From assembly GCA_944391085.1 (NCBI GenBank), contig CALXSE010000006.1, positions 1-64,000 on the forward strand: a stretch of DNA of 64,000 nucleotides, in the 5' to 3' direction. Each line of letters starts with the position of its first letter. The first letter of the stretch is position 1. The translations under genes were made by a program, and so were the position numbers. The notes under the pieces were generated by a model that saw nothing but the letters and a program-made list of their open reading frames with translations, made no database searches and was not told the origin of the DNA. This stretch comes from an uncultured Kiritimatiellota bacterium. Lineage in GTDB: Bacteria; Verrucomicrobiota; Kiritimatiellia; RFP12; DVOR01. Positions 23,727 through 38,327 of the stretch are shown here, piece by piece.

Positions 23727-24713
23727 ATGCTGACCAACCTCAACGGTACGCTCTGGCCCACCCTTGAAGCCTCCGCGAACGGCATCGAGATCGCCCGGTG
23801 CGGCTGGGGCACGCCGGAGGCCATCGCCTCCGCGCAGATGGGCGACGTCCCCTCCCTCTGGCTCTGCAACCCCGTCTCCGGCGGCCTGCCCGCCGTCGCC
23901 CAGCGCCTCTTCCTCGCCAAAGGCGCCGTCGACCCCATCTTCCACGGGGGGCGCCTCGTCGGCTCGCGCTTCGGGAACGAACACGCGGACTTCGTCATGC
24001 TCGTGGGCGTCGGGCCCACCGACCCCGCCGCGCCGCGCGCCGAGCAGGCCGCCCAGGCCTTCGAGAACCTCGAGGCCATCCTCAAGGGCCAGGGCTTCGA
24101 CTTCCACGACGTCGTCCGCACCTGGCTCTACATGGACAGGCTCCTGGAATGGTATGACGAGCTCAACCGCGTGCGCGACGCCTTCTTCGAAAGCCGCGGC
24201 ATCTTCGGCGGCTTCGTCCCCGCGAGCACCGGAATCGGCAGCGCCAACGTCACCGGCTCGGCCATCGTCACCGCGGCCATCGCCATGCGCCCCAAGGCCG
24301 GCGCCGCCGTTACCCGCGCCATGCTCGACTCCCCCCTCCAGTGCTCCGCGCTTGATTACCGCAGCAGCTTCAGCCGCGCCGCCGAGGTCGTCACCCCCGA
24401 GGGGCGCGTCGTCTTCGTCTCCGGGACCGCCTCCATCGCCTACGGCGGCGAGACCGCCCACGTGGGCGACCCGGAGAAGCAGATCGCGCTGACGATGGAC
24501 GTCGTCTCGGCCATCCTCCAGACGCGCGGACTGACGCTCCGGGACGCCACCCGCGCCATCGCCTACATCAAGCGCCCCGAGTACCGCCCCATCTGGCAGC
24601 GCTGGCTCGCCGACCACGGCCTGCCGACCGCCTTCGCCCAGGAGGTCATCGCCGACGTCTGCCGCGACGACCTGCTGTTCGAGCTGGAGCTCGACGCCGC
24701 GCAGCGCCTGTGA
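23727..24713 (+). CDS. Protein with two Rid (YjgF/YER057c)-like domains
   Basis: The 328-residue soluble protein appears to contain two tandem Rid-fold halves. The first includes ADFVMLVGVG and AAQAFENLEAILKGQGFDFHDVVRTWLYM; the second includes RVVFVSGTASIAYGG, AILQTRGLTLRDATRAIAYIK and a final FELELDA. Classic RidA proteins deaminate reactive imines; larger two-domain relatives include chorismatase-type enzymes and uncharacterised proteins. The precise activity is not clear. It starts 18 bp after the cytochrome gene with GGAG upstream and is probably cotranscribed with it, followed by a strong bidirectional terminator. Confidence 0.75.
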   Translation: MLTNLNGTLWPTLEASANGIEIARCGWGTPEAIASAQMGDVPSLWLCNPVSGGLPAVAQRLFLAKGAVDPIFHGGRLVGSRFGNEHADFVMLVGVGPTDPAAPRAEQAAQAFENLEAILKGQGFDFHDVVRTWLYMDRLLEWYDELNRVRDAFFESRGIFGGFVPASTGIGSANVTGSAIVTAAIAMRPKAGAAVTRAMLDSPLQCSALDYRSSFSRAAEVVTPEGRVVFVSGTASIAYGGETAHVGDPEKQIALTMDVVSAILQTRGLTLRDATRAIAYIKRPEYRPIWQRWLADHGLPTAFAQEVIADVCRDDLLFELELDAAQRL

Positions 24714-24724
24714 GCCCGCCGGAC

Positions 24725-24763
24725 AAAAGGAAAAGGCCCCCGCGCGCGGGGGCCATTTCCTTT
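24725..24763. terminator. Bidirectional intrinsic terminator
   Basis: GGCCCCCG and CGGGGGCC form a long GC stem flanked on one side by AAAAGGAAAA and on the other by ATTTCCTTTG. The arms also pair, and runs of A or T serve either strand. It separates the plus-strand Rid gene from the convergent minus-strand ispF. Confidence 0.8.
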
Positions 24764-24777
24764 GTTGCCGTGCCCGG

Positions 24778-25254
24778 TCAGCCGATGGGGAGGACGGTGG
24801 CGACGGCCATGGCGGAGATGCCCTCGCGCCGGCCGATGGCGCCGAGCCCCTCGACGGTCGTGGCCTTGACGGAGACCGCGCCCACGGGGACGCCCATCGC
24901 CTCCGCGAGGCGCCCGCGCATGGCGGGGATGTGCGGCAGGAGCTTGGGGCGCTCGGCCAGGACGGTGGCGTCGACGTTGCCCACGCGCCAGCCGCCGGCG
25001 GCGAGGCGGGCGACGACGGCGCGCAGGAGCGCGACGCTGTCCGCCCCGGCCCACTTGGGGTCGGTGTCCGGGAAGTGCCGGCCGATGTCGCCGTCGGCGA
25101 CGGCACCCAGGAGCGCGTCCATGACGGCGTGGGTGAGGACGTCGGCGTCGGAGTGGCCGAGGAGGCCGGTCTCGTGGGGGATGTCGACGCCGCCCAGGAT
25201 GAGTTTGCGTCCCTCCACGAGCCGATGGGTGTCGAAGCCGATGCCGGTGCGCAT
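24778..25254 (-). CDS. ispF: 2-C-methyl-D-erythritol 2,4-cyclodiphosphate synthase
   Basis: IspF cyclises CDP-ME 2-phosphate with release of CMP in the MEP isoprenoid pathway. The 158-residue protein is the normal length. It shows [11 protein letters not shown] and [32 protein letters not shown], which carry the zinc ligands (Asp/His near residue 8-10 and His near 42). [17 protein letters not shown] and the end [15 protein letters not shown] follow. It follows ettA by 11 bp on the same strand. IspD is 14 kb away on the other strand. Confidence 0.95.
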   Translation of the reverse strand: MRTGIGFDTHRLVEGRKLILGGVDIPHETGLLGHSDADVLTHAVMDALLGAVADGDIGRHFPDTDPKWAGADSVALLRAVVARLAAGGWRVGNVDATVLAERPKLLPHIPAMRGRLAEAMGVPVGAVSVKATTVEGLGAIGRREGISAMAVATVLPIG

Positions 25255-25265
25255 GGGGGCCTCCC

Positions 25266-26921
<1,656 letters not shown>

Positions 26922-26933
26922 GCTGGCCTCCTT

Positions 26934-27629
26934 TCACGCGAAGGGAATGATGTGATGGTAGAGAAAAACGAAGTCGCCCGCCCCGTAGTCCACGTGGTGG
27001 TGCCCCACGTACCACCGGCGGAACGCGAGCCGCTCCCGAAGCCCCTGCAGCCACCGCTCCGTGGACCAATCGACGGGCCCGAAGCGGGCCTCCCAGGCCT
27101 CCTTCCGCCCCGGCGGCAACACGCCCTCCGGGCACGTGTGCGAGAGCACCGCGTCCACCCGCCACCCCTCGCCCGCCAGCGCCGCCTCCGCCCGGGAGCG
27201 GATCGCCGCCGAGGGCTGCTCGTCCTCGAACCACGCCCAGTGGCTGCGCAGCCGCTGGAACTTGTCCGCCGAATAGGCCCCGCCCACGACCAGCGTCCGC
27301 AGGCCCCCCAGCCCATAAACCGCCCCGTCCACGGGGAAGAGCTGGTTCGGGTAGCGCGGGTCCGCCCACACCTCCCCGCCGAACCCCTCGCGCCGCTCGT
27401 AGCCGCGCACCGTCTCGGGGCGCGCCTCATGGTTGCCATGCACGCAGAGAAAGGTGATCGGGTACTGCGCCAGATGCTGTTTCAGCGCGGTGTCGCGCGC
27501 GTCCCTGTAATAGTTGATGCCGGCGTCCCCCAGGATGATCAGGACGTCGTCGCGCGACGTCCCCTCGCGGCGGCAGAACGCCGCCACCTCCCCAAACTCG
27601 CCGTGCTTGTCCCCGGTCACCCAAATCAT
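26934..27629 (-). CDS. Metallophosphoesterase
   Basis: The 231-residue soluble protein begins MIWVTGDKHGEF, a variant of the first metal motif (usually GDxHG). It continues with ILGDAGINY, CVHGNHEARPET, DAVLSHTCPEG and ends with YVGHHHVD, giving all calcineurin-like metal ligands. Similar proteins occur in gut bacteria as small phosphatases of unknown substrate. The ATG at 27629 lies six bases after TATAAT, so the mRNA should be leaderless; upstream in-frame starts would run through the promoter. EttA follows 12 bp downstream. Confidence 0.85.
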   Translation of the reverse strand: MIWVTGDKHGEFGEVAAFCRREGTSRDDVLIILGDAGINYYRDARDTALKQHLAQYPITFLCVHGNHEARPETVRGYERREGFGGEVWADPRYPNQLFPVDGAVYGLGGLRTLVVGGAYSADKFQRLRSHWAWFEDEQPSAAIRSRAEAALAGEGWRVDAVLSHTCPEGVLPPGRKEAWEARFGPVDWSTERWLQGLRERLAFRRWYVGHHHVDYGAGDFVFLYHHIIPFA

Positions 27630-27635
27630 GGCGGC

Positions 27636-27644
27636 ATTATACCA
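27636..27644 (-). promoter_or_regulatory. Consensus extended -10 promoter giving a leaderless mRNA
   Basis: On the minus strand TGG precedes the perfect hexamer TATAAT (27641-27636). GCCGCC separates it from the ATG at 27629. The about 150 bp between this promoter and the gyrA stop codon is GC-rich, with a hairpin near 27730-27755 that has no T-run, so I do not call a terminator there. Confidence 0.7.
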
Positions 27645-27786
27645 AATCCCGCCGTGCGGCGGCGGGGCGCGCCCCGCCATGCCGCACGCTTCCCCCACCC
27701 TTCCCTGCCGACGCCGCCCGCATGGCCGCCGGCCAATCCCCCTTCGGGGGGCGGCCTTCCCCCATGGGGGCGTCGTGGGCGTGGGC

Positions 27787-30375
<2,589 letters not shown>

Positions 30376-30404
30376 GTCCGGGACTCCTTTCAACTGTTCT
30401 TTTT

Positions 30405-30413
30405 ATTATAGCA
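30405..30413 (-). promoter_or_regulatory. Promoter of gyrA (extended -10, TGC-TATAAT)
   Basis: TGC precedes the perfect hexamer TATAAT (30410-30405) on the minus strand. The leader is about 23 nt and includes the ribosome site AAAGGAG. Confidence 0.7.
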
Positions 30414-30466
30414 CAACCGCCGCGGGGCCGTCTTCGCAGCCGCGGCGGGAGGGCCCCCCACGGGGC

Positions 30467-30492
30467 AAAAAAAGCCCCCGGGCGGGGGCTTC
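30467..30492 (-). terminator. Intrinsic terminator of gyrB
   Basis: On the minus strand AAGCCCCCGCCCGGGGGCTT forms a stem followed by seven T residues (30473-30467). It lies 20 bp after the gyrB stop and before the separate gyrA promoter. Confidence 0.85.
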
Positions 30493-30511
30493 CCGGGGGG
30501 CGCGGGGCGCC

Positions 30512-33058
<2,547 letters not shown>

Positions 33059-33778
33059 TCAGCGCAGGGCGGCCAGGACGGCGCGCTCGGCGGCGAAGGC
33101 GGCCTCGGCGGCCTCCTCGGGGGTGGCGGCGGCGCGCAGGGCGCCCAGGAGGTCGGTCTCGCGGATCATGAGGCAGAGGCGCGCGAGGACGTGGAGGTGG
33201 CGCATGTTCTCGCCGCAGCAGAGGAGGCAGAAGAGGTCGGTGGGCGCGTCGTCCGCGGCGCCGAACCAGATGGGCCTGCGGGCGCGCGCCAGGATCAGGA
33301 AGGGCTCGGCGATGAGGTAGGGATCCTGGTGGTGGGGGTGCGGGAGGGCGATGCCGCCGGGGAGGGCGGTGGGGGAGAGGGCCTCGCGCTCCTCGAGCTG
33401 GCGCAGGAGGTCGGCCGGGTCGTAGAGCAGGTCGAGGGCCTCGGCCTTGGCCACGAGGTCGCGGATGGCGCCGGGGCGGGTCTTGGCGGCGAAGTCGAGG
33501 TCGACGTACCCGGGCTTGAGCAGGTGGGGCAGGAGGATGTCCTGGTCGGGGGCCTTGGCGTCCTGGCGCGTGGCGGCGAGGTGCTCGGGCAGGAGGTCGC
33601 GCCGATGCAGGGCAAGGATGCGCGCGGAGCCCCAGGCGTCGAGGGCGTCGGCGTCGAAGACGACGTCGCCGCCCTGCCTGCGGCAGGGGACCTCGCCGTA
33701 TTTGACCGCGTCGCGGAGGCGCCGCTCGGGGATGCGCAGGCGGGCGCAGGCCTCTTGGAAGGAGAGCTGCCGGTGCAT
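33059..33778 (-). CDS. HTH-EIIA fusion: helix-turn-helix domain plus PTS fructose/Ntr-type EIIA domain
   Basis: The 239-residue protein has an N-terminal excisionase/MerR-like DNA-binding part (residues 1-50, LSFQEACARLRIPERRLRDAVKYGEVPCRR). A PTS EIIA type-2 domain follows, with the phosphorylatable His in GGIALPHPHHQDP (about residue 140) and the conserved later segment DLFCLLCCGENMRHLHVLARL. Such EIIA-Ntr-like proteins receive phosphate from HPr/NPr and usually regulate rather than transport. No PTS permease is nearby. It is downstream of a lipoprotein gene (4-bp gap) and likely in the same operon as the AICAR formyltransferase. Confidence 0.8.
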   Translation of the reverse strand: MHRQLSFQEACARLRIPERRLRDAVKYGEVPCRRQGGDVVFDADALDAWGSARILALHRRDLLPEHLAATRQDAKAPDQDILLPHLLKPGYVDLDFAAKTRPGAIRDLVAKAEALDLLYDPADLLRQLEEREALSPTALPGGIALPHPHHQDPYLIAEPFLILARARRPIWFGAADDAPTDLFCLLCCGENMRHLHVLARLCLMIRETDLLGALRAAATPEEAAEAAFAAERAVLAALR

Positions 33779-33782
33779 GGCC

Positions 33783-34376
33783 TCAGGGGGCCTCCGGCAC
33801 GGGGATGACGCGGCTGGCGCCCTCGTCCCCGGCGTTGCCTTCCACGAGCAGGGCGGTGACGCCGGGGCGGCCGGGGGCGTTGCGCAGGATGGGCAGGAGG
33901 GCGACGTTGACCTTGGCCTCGGGCACCTTCTGGCCCTGCTGCTCGCGGACTTTGCGCATGGTGGGGTTGCCGCCGATGGGGAGCGTCCAGGTCGTGCGCT
34001 CGACGATGGGGTTGGCGATGCCGTTCCAGACGTTGAGGCCGCGGATGTTCACCAGGTTGTAGTGCTCGGGGTCGTAGACGAAGAGGATGGCGAAGCGCTC
34101 GAAGTCGACGGCGGGGGGCAGGGTCGTCACCTCCGCCGTGTACATCGACCAGAGCCTCTGGAAGGTGGCCTGGTCGTTGATGATGCCCATGCCCTTGTGC
34201 TGCCAGCGCGCGCCGAGCTCGTCGTCGAAGAAGCGCACGGGGATGTCCAGCGTGGTGGCCTCCGCGACGGGGCTTTGGAGGGTGAGGGCCGCGGGGTCGG
34301 CATAGCGCTCCAGCGTCGCCGCGCACCCCGCGCCGAGCAGGGCCGCACCCAGAGCCGCGATCGTCCAGGCACGCAT
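33783..34376 (-). CDS. Lipoprotein of unknown function
   Basis: The 197-residue product has a type II signal peptide with lipobox LLGAGC (Cys at about residue 18), so it is anchored to a membrane after processing by Lgt and LspA. The mature part contains a stretch of alternating hydrophobic residues (FERFAILFVYDPEHYNLVNIRGLNVWNGI) suggesting a beta-sandwich. No family is recognised. A Gly/Glu-rich end (VEGNAGDEGASRVIPVPEAP) follows. It is 10 bp downstream of the AICAR formyltransferase gene, with GAGGG upstream, and is probably cotranscribed. Confidence 0.75.
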   Translation of the reverse strand: MRAWTIAALGAALLGAGCAATLERYADPAALTLQSPVAEATTLDIPVRFFDDELGARWQHKGMGIINDQATFQRLWSMYTAEVTTLPPAVDFERFAILFVYDPEHYNLVNIRGLNVWNGIANPIVERTTWTLPIGGNPTMRKVREQQGQKVPEAKVNVALLPILRNAPGRPGVTALLVEGNAGDEGASRVIPVPEAP

Positions 34377-34386
34377 GGCCGCGCCC

Positions 34387-35640
34387 TCAGTGGCGGAAGC
34401 TGCGCTGGCCGGTGAAGACCATCGCCACGCCGTTCTCGTTGCAGCAGTCGATGACGTCCCAGTCGCGCAGGGAGCCGCCGGGCTGGACGATGGCCGAGAC
34501 GCCCTCGCGGATGCCCACCTCCGCGCCGTCGCGGAAGGGGAAGAAGGCGTCGGAGACCATGCAGGCGCCCTTGAGCCCGCCGTTCGTCTCCTTGGCGAAG
34601 GCGTCGCAGGCGGCCCGCTTGGCGGCGTCCGCCAGCTCGTTGTAGGGCGTGCCGAAGGCCTCGCGGGCGTGGCGGTCGGCCAGCTTGCGGTAGGCCTTGT
34701 CGCGGGCGATCTCGGCCACGCCCACGCGGTCCTGCTCGCCCGTGCCGATGCCGACGGTCGCGCCGTCCTTGACGAAGAGGACGGAGTTGGAGGTGACGCC
34801 GCTTTCCACCAGCCAGCCGAAGAGCAGGTCGTCGAGCTCCTTCGCGGTGGGGGCGCGCGCGATGCGGTGGGCCTTCCCCTCCTTGTCGGTCACCTCGGGG
34901 AGGATGAAGGCGTCGGCGGAGCGGGCCTCGGGCAGGTAGCTGGCCTGCACGATGAGCCCGCCGTCCATCAGGCTCTTGAAGTCGACGAAGCGCTCGGCCG
35001 CGTAAGTCTCCAGGCGGGCCATCTCGCCGATCTTCATCACGCGGAGGTTCTTCTTGGCGCGGAAGAGCTCCAGCGCGGCGGGCTCGAACTCCGGCGCGAC
35101 GACCACCTCGGCGTAGTTGCGCGTGATGAGCTCGGCCGTCTCCCTGTCGCACGTGCGGTTGAGGGCGATACAGCCGCCGAAGGCCGCCAGGATGTCGGCC
35201 TTGTTGGCGCGGTCGTAGGCCTCGGCGAGGGTGGCGCCCTTGGCCACGCCGCAGGGGTTGTTGTGCTTGACGATGACGGCGCAGGGGGTGGCCGAGAGGA
35301 AGCGCAGGATGTTGAGCGCGTTGTCGGCGTCGGTCAGGTTGATCTTCCCGGGGTGCTTGCCGAACTGCAGCAGCTCCGCGTCCGTCACCAGCCCGCGCCC
35401 GGGCAGGATGGTCCGCACGTCGCCCAACGCCAGGTTCCCGTTCACCAGGCGGTACATCGCCGCCTCCTGGCCCGGGTTCTCGCCGTAGCGCAGGCCCTTG
35501 CGCACGCCGTCGATCGTCCAGGCGACCTTCTCGTACACCAGCGTCTGGCGCTTGCCGCCGTCCACGAAGGAGATTTCCAACGCGGGCGCGAAATGGTCGT
35601 CCATCACCGTCTTGTACGCGGCCTTCAAGTCAACTGCCAT
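34387..35640 (-). CDS. Stand-alone AICAR formyltransferase (PurH C-terminal domain only)
   Basis: The 417-residue protein covers only the transformylase part of PurH, which formylates AICAR with 10-formyl-THF in purine synthesis. Motifs are LRYGENPGQEAAMYR, VIVKHNNPCGVA (the catalytic Lys-His pair), AAFGGCIALN and the end FFPFRDG, VQPGGSLRDWDVIDCCNENGVAMVFTG. The IMP cyclohydrolase N-terminal domain is absent. Either a separate enzyme (PurO or a distinct cyclohydrolase) exists elsewhere, or this form belongs to the stand-alone lineage. ATG 35640 has GGGAG upstream. The open frame continues back through the tRNA-Arg gene, but that is not coding. The gene begins 19 bp after the tRNA and is likely cotranscribed with it. 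Confidence 0.88.
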   Translation of the reverse strand: MAVDLKAAYKTVMDDHFAPALEISFVDGGKRQTLVYEKVAWTIDGVRKGLRYGENPGQEAAMYRLVNGNLALGDVRTILPGRGLVTDAELLQFGKHPGKINLTDADNALNILRFLSATPCAVIVKHNNPCGVAKGATLAEAYDRANKADILAAFGGCIALNRTCDRETAELITRNYAEVVVAPEFEPAALELFRAKKNLRVMKIGEMARLETYAAERFVDFKSLMDGGLIVQASYLPEARSADAFILPEVTDKEGKAHRIARAPTAKELDDLLFGWLVESGVTSNSVLFVKDGATVGIGTGEQDRVGVAEIARDKAYRKLADRHAREAFGTPYNELADAAKRAACDAFAKETNGGLKGACMVSDAFFPFRDGAEVGIREGVSAIVQPGGSLRDWDVIDCCNENGVAMVFTGQRSFRH

Positions 35641-35659
35641 GGCTGCTCTCCCGGGGAAG

Positions 35660-35736
35660 TGGTGCGAAAGGCGGGGGTCGAACCCGCAACCTTTGGCTTC
35701 GGAGGCCAACGCTCTATCCAATTGAGCTACAATCGC
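35660..35736 (-). tRNA. tRNA-Arg (anticodon CCG)
   Basis: The 77-nt cloverleaf with encoded CCA has a D arm (GCTC/GAGC), an anticodon arm TTGGC-CTCCGAA-GCCAA (anticodon CCG) and a T arm GCGGG-TTCGACC-CCCGC. The acceptor stem is GCGATTG/CTTTCGC, in which pairs 5-68 and 6-67 are T-T mismatches, unlike a normal tRNA. The anticodon suits CGG codons, which are common in a GC-rich genome. It is 19 bp upstream of the AICAR formyltransferase gene on the same strand. Confidence 0.85.
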
Positions 35737-35753
35737 GCGAAATAACGTGCCCC

Positions 35754-35759
35754 ATCATA
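35754..35759 (-). promoter_or_regulatory. Promoter of tRNA-Arg
   Basis: On the minus strand TATGAT (35759-35754) preceded by TGG is the -10. Transcription should start near 35747, about 11 bases before the mature tRNA 5' end. It diverges from the mutS promoter. Confidence 0.55.
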
Positions 35760-35818
35760 CCACATCCCCGCCGTCCCCGCAAGCGCCCGTGGCCCGCAGG
35801 CCCGCCGACGGCGGGGTG

Positions 35819-35827
35819 TGCTATAAT
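35819..35827 (+). promoter_or_regulatory. Consensus extended -10 promoter giving a leaderless mutS mRNA
   Basis: TGC precedes TATAAT at 35822-35827, and GGGGCGC (7 nt) separates it from the ATG at 35835. An in-frame ATG at 35826 lies within the -10 box itself and cannot be used from this promoter. Confidence 0.7.
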
Positions 35828-35834
35828 GGGGCGC

Positions 35835-38327
35835 ATGGCGAAGGATCCCGATGGCTTGACCCCGATGATGCGGCAGTACCGCCGGACCAAGGACGAATTG
35901 GACGGCGACACCATCCTCTTCTTCCGGATGGGCGATTTCTACGAGATGTTCTTCGAGGACGCGCACCGCGCGGCCCCCATCCTGGGCGTGGCCATCACCA
36001 AGCGCGCGGGCGTGCCCATGTGCGGCGTGCCCTACCACGCGCTGGACGGCTACCTGGCCAAGGTCATCCGCGCCGGCCTGAAGGCGGCCGTCTGCGAGCA
36101 GGCCGAGGACCCCAAGACGGCCAAGGGCCTGGTGCGCCGCGAGATCACCCGCATCGTCTCGCCCGGCTCGCTCACCGAGGAAGCGCTCCTCGACGCGGGC
36201 TCCCCCAACTACCTGGCGGCCGTCTTCGCCGGGAAGGGCGCCTTCGGCGTGGCCGCGCTGGAGCTCTCCACCGGCGCGCTGGCGGTGGAGGACGCCGCGG
36301 GCGAGGCCGCGCTGGTCGAGGCGCTCCGGCGCATCGCCCCCAGCGAGACGCTCGTCCCGGACGAGCAGCGCGCCCGGCTCGCCCCCGCCCTCGTGCCCGC
36401 CGTCGCCGGCACGCTCACGTCCACGGAGGCCTGGCGCTTCATGGCGGACCAGGCCGCTGAGACGCTCACCCGCCAGTTCGCCGTCCATTCGCTCGAGGGC
36501 TTCTGCGGGCAGGGGCCCCTGCCGCAGTGGGTGCGCGCCGCGGGCGCCCTGCTCAACTACGTGCGCCATGAGCTGCGGCGCGACCTCTCGCACGTGCGCG
36601 GGCTGGACGTGCGCCACGGCGGCGACTTCCTGGCGCTCGACGAATGCACGTGCCGGAACCTTGACCTGCTCCCCGTCCCCGGCGGCCGCCCCGAGGCCGA
36701 GACCCTCCTGGGCGTGCTCGACGGCACGCGCACCCCCATGGGCAAGCGCCTCCTGCGCGCCTGGATCCGCTCGCCCCTGCGCAACCTCAAGGCCATCCAT
36801 GCGCGGCAGGACGCGGTGGACGACCTGCAGGCCGACCGCCGCCGCCTGGCCGACCTCCGCGCCACCCTCGCCGAGACGCGCGACCTGGAGCGCGTCATGA
36901 CCCGCCTCTCCGGGGGCTCGGGCAACGCCCGCGACCTGCGTGCCCTGGCCGACTCCCTCGCGCAGATCCCGCGGCTCCGCGCCCTCCTCGCCGCCGCCCA
37001 GGCGCCGCGCCTGAAAGCCCTGGCCGAGGCGCTCCGGGAGCTGCCGGAGCTGACGGGGGAGCTGACGCGCGCCCTGGCCGAGGACCCGCCGCTGACCGTC
37101 CGCGAGGGCGGCCTCATCCGCGCGGGCTACAGCCCCGACCTCGACGCCTACCGCGAGGCCGCGCGGGACGGCCACGCCTGGGTCGCCCGCTACCAGGCCG
37201 AGCAGCAGGAGGCCACCGGCATCCGTACCCTGCGCGTGCGCCACAACAACGTCTTCGGCTTCTACATCGAGGTCGGCAAATCCCAGCTCGCCCTCGTGCC
37301 GGCGGCCTACGAGCGGCGGCAGACCGTCGCCAACGCCGAGCGCTACGTCACCCCCGAGCTCAAAGATTACGAAAGCCGCATCTACGGCGCGCAGGAAAAG
37401 GGCAACGCGCTGGAATACGAGCTCTTCCAGGCCCTCCGCGCCAAGGCCGTGGACGCGCTCGCCCCCATCCAGGCCACCGCCGCCGCCGCCGCCGAGCTCG
37501 ACGTGCTCCAGGGCTTCGCCGACCGCGCCCTCGCGCTGGCCTACCGCCGCCCCGTGGTGGATGGGAGCCTCGACCTGGCCATCCGCGAGGGCCGCCACCC
37601 CATCGTCGAGCTCCAGCCCGGCGCCGAGCGCTTCGTGCCCAACGACGCCGACCTCAACGGCACCACCCGCCAGTTCATCCTCATCACCGGCCCCAACATG
37701 GCCGGCAAGTCCACCTACATCCGCCAGGTCGCCCTCCTCGCGCTCATGGCCCACATCGGCTGCCCCGTCCCCGCCGAAAGCATGAAGGTCGGCCTCATCG
37801 ACCGCATCTTCACCCGCGTCGGCGCCGGCGACGACCTGGCGCGCGGCCGCTCCACCTTCATGGTCGAGATGCAGGAGACCGCCAACATCCTCAACAACGC
37901 CACCCCGCGCTCCCTCATCGTCCTCGACGAGATCGGCCGCGGCACCTCCACCTTCGACGGCATCTCCATCGCCTGGGCCGTCGTCGAATACCTCCACAAC
38001 ACCCCCCGGCGCAAGGCCCGCACCCTCTTCGCCACCCACTACCACGAGCTCACCGACCTCGCCTCCGCCCTCCCCGGCGTCAAGAACTACACCGTCCAGG
38101 TGCGCGAGCAGGGCGATTCCATCGTCTTCCTCCGGCGCATCGTCCCAGGCGCGGCGGACAAAAGTTACGGCATCCACGTCGCGCGCCTGGCCGGCCTCCC
38201 CGCGCCCGTCGTCGACCGCGCCTCCGTCATCCTCTCCGGCCTCGAGGGCCAGAAGCCCCCCGCCCCAGAGCTCCCCAAGCGCCGCCGCACCCCCGCCGAC
38301 GACGACCTCCAGCTCTCCCTCTTCTAA
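35835..38327 (+). CDS. mutS: DNA mismatch repair protein MutS
   Basis: MutS recognises base mismatches and starts repair. The 830-residue protein has the N-terminal mismatch-binding domain with the Phe-x-Glu motif in FFRMGDFYEMFFEDA (about residue 35), the connector, lever and clamp domains, and the ABC-type ATPase with GPNMAGKSTYIRQ near 619, STFMVEMQETANIL, LIVLDEIGRGTST and FATHYHEL. The short C-terminus after the helix-turn-helix is DDDLQLSLF, similar to the beta-clamp-binding QLxLF-type tails. The ATG at 35835 gives a normal N-terminus and lies 7 nt from the -10. Its TAA overlaps the stop of the convergent glycosyltransferase by two bases. Confidence 0.97.
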   Translation: MAKDPDGLTPMMRQYRRTKDELDGDTILFFRMGDFYEMFFEDAHRAAPILGVAITKRAGVPMCGVPYHALDGYLAKVIRAGLKAAVCEQAEDPKTAKGLVRREITRIVSPGSLTEEALLDAGSPNYLAAVFAGKGAFGVAALELSTGALAVEDAAGEAALVEALRRIAPSETLVPDEQRARLAPALVPAVAGTLTSTEAWRFMADQAAETLTRQFAVHSLEGFCGQGPLPQWVRAAGALLNYVRHELRRDLSHVRGLDVRHGGDFLALDECTCRNLDLLPVPGGRPEAETLLGVLDGTRTPMGKRLLRAWIRSPLRNLKAIHARQDAVDDLQADRRRLADLRATLAETRDLERVMTRLSGGSGNARDLRALADSLAQIPRLRALLAAAQAPRLKALAEALRELPELTGELTRALAEDPPLTVREGGLIRAGYSPDLDAYREAARDGHAWVARYQAEQQEATGIRTLRVRHNNVFGFYIEVGKSQLALVPAAYERRQTVANAERYVTPELKDYESRIYGAQEKGNALEYELFQALRAKAVDALAPIQATAAAAAELDVLQGFADRALALAYRRPVVDGSLDLAIREGRHPIVELQPGAERFVPNDADLNGTTRQFILITGPNMAGKSTYIRQVALLALMAHIGCPVPAESMKVGLIDRIFTRVGAGDDLARGRSTFMVEMQETANILNNATPRSLIVLDEIGRGTSTFDGISIAWAVVEYLHNTPRRKARTLFATHYHELTDLASALPGVKNYTVQVREQGDSIVFLRRIVPGAADKSYGIHVARLAGLPAPVVDRASVILSGLEGQKPPAPELPKRRRTPADDDLQLSLF

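Noticed and set aside
21411-25106. Upstream in-frame extension of the type ISP gene
   Set aside because: The frame is open only because of GC bias; it crosses the leader RNA terminator, its promoter and two real plus-strand genes, while the known enzyme family length fits a start at 21410.
27720-27760. Hairpin after gyrA as an intrinsic terminator
   Set aside because: A GC stem is present but there is no T-run on the gyrA strand.
35641-35721. N-terminal extension of the AICAR formyltransferase through the tRNA
   Set aside because: These codons are the tRNA-Arg sequence; the family N-terminus and ribosome site match the ATG at 35640.
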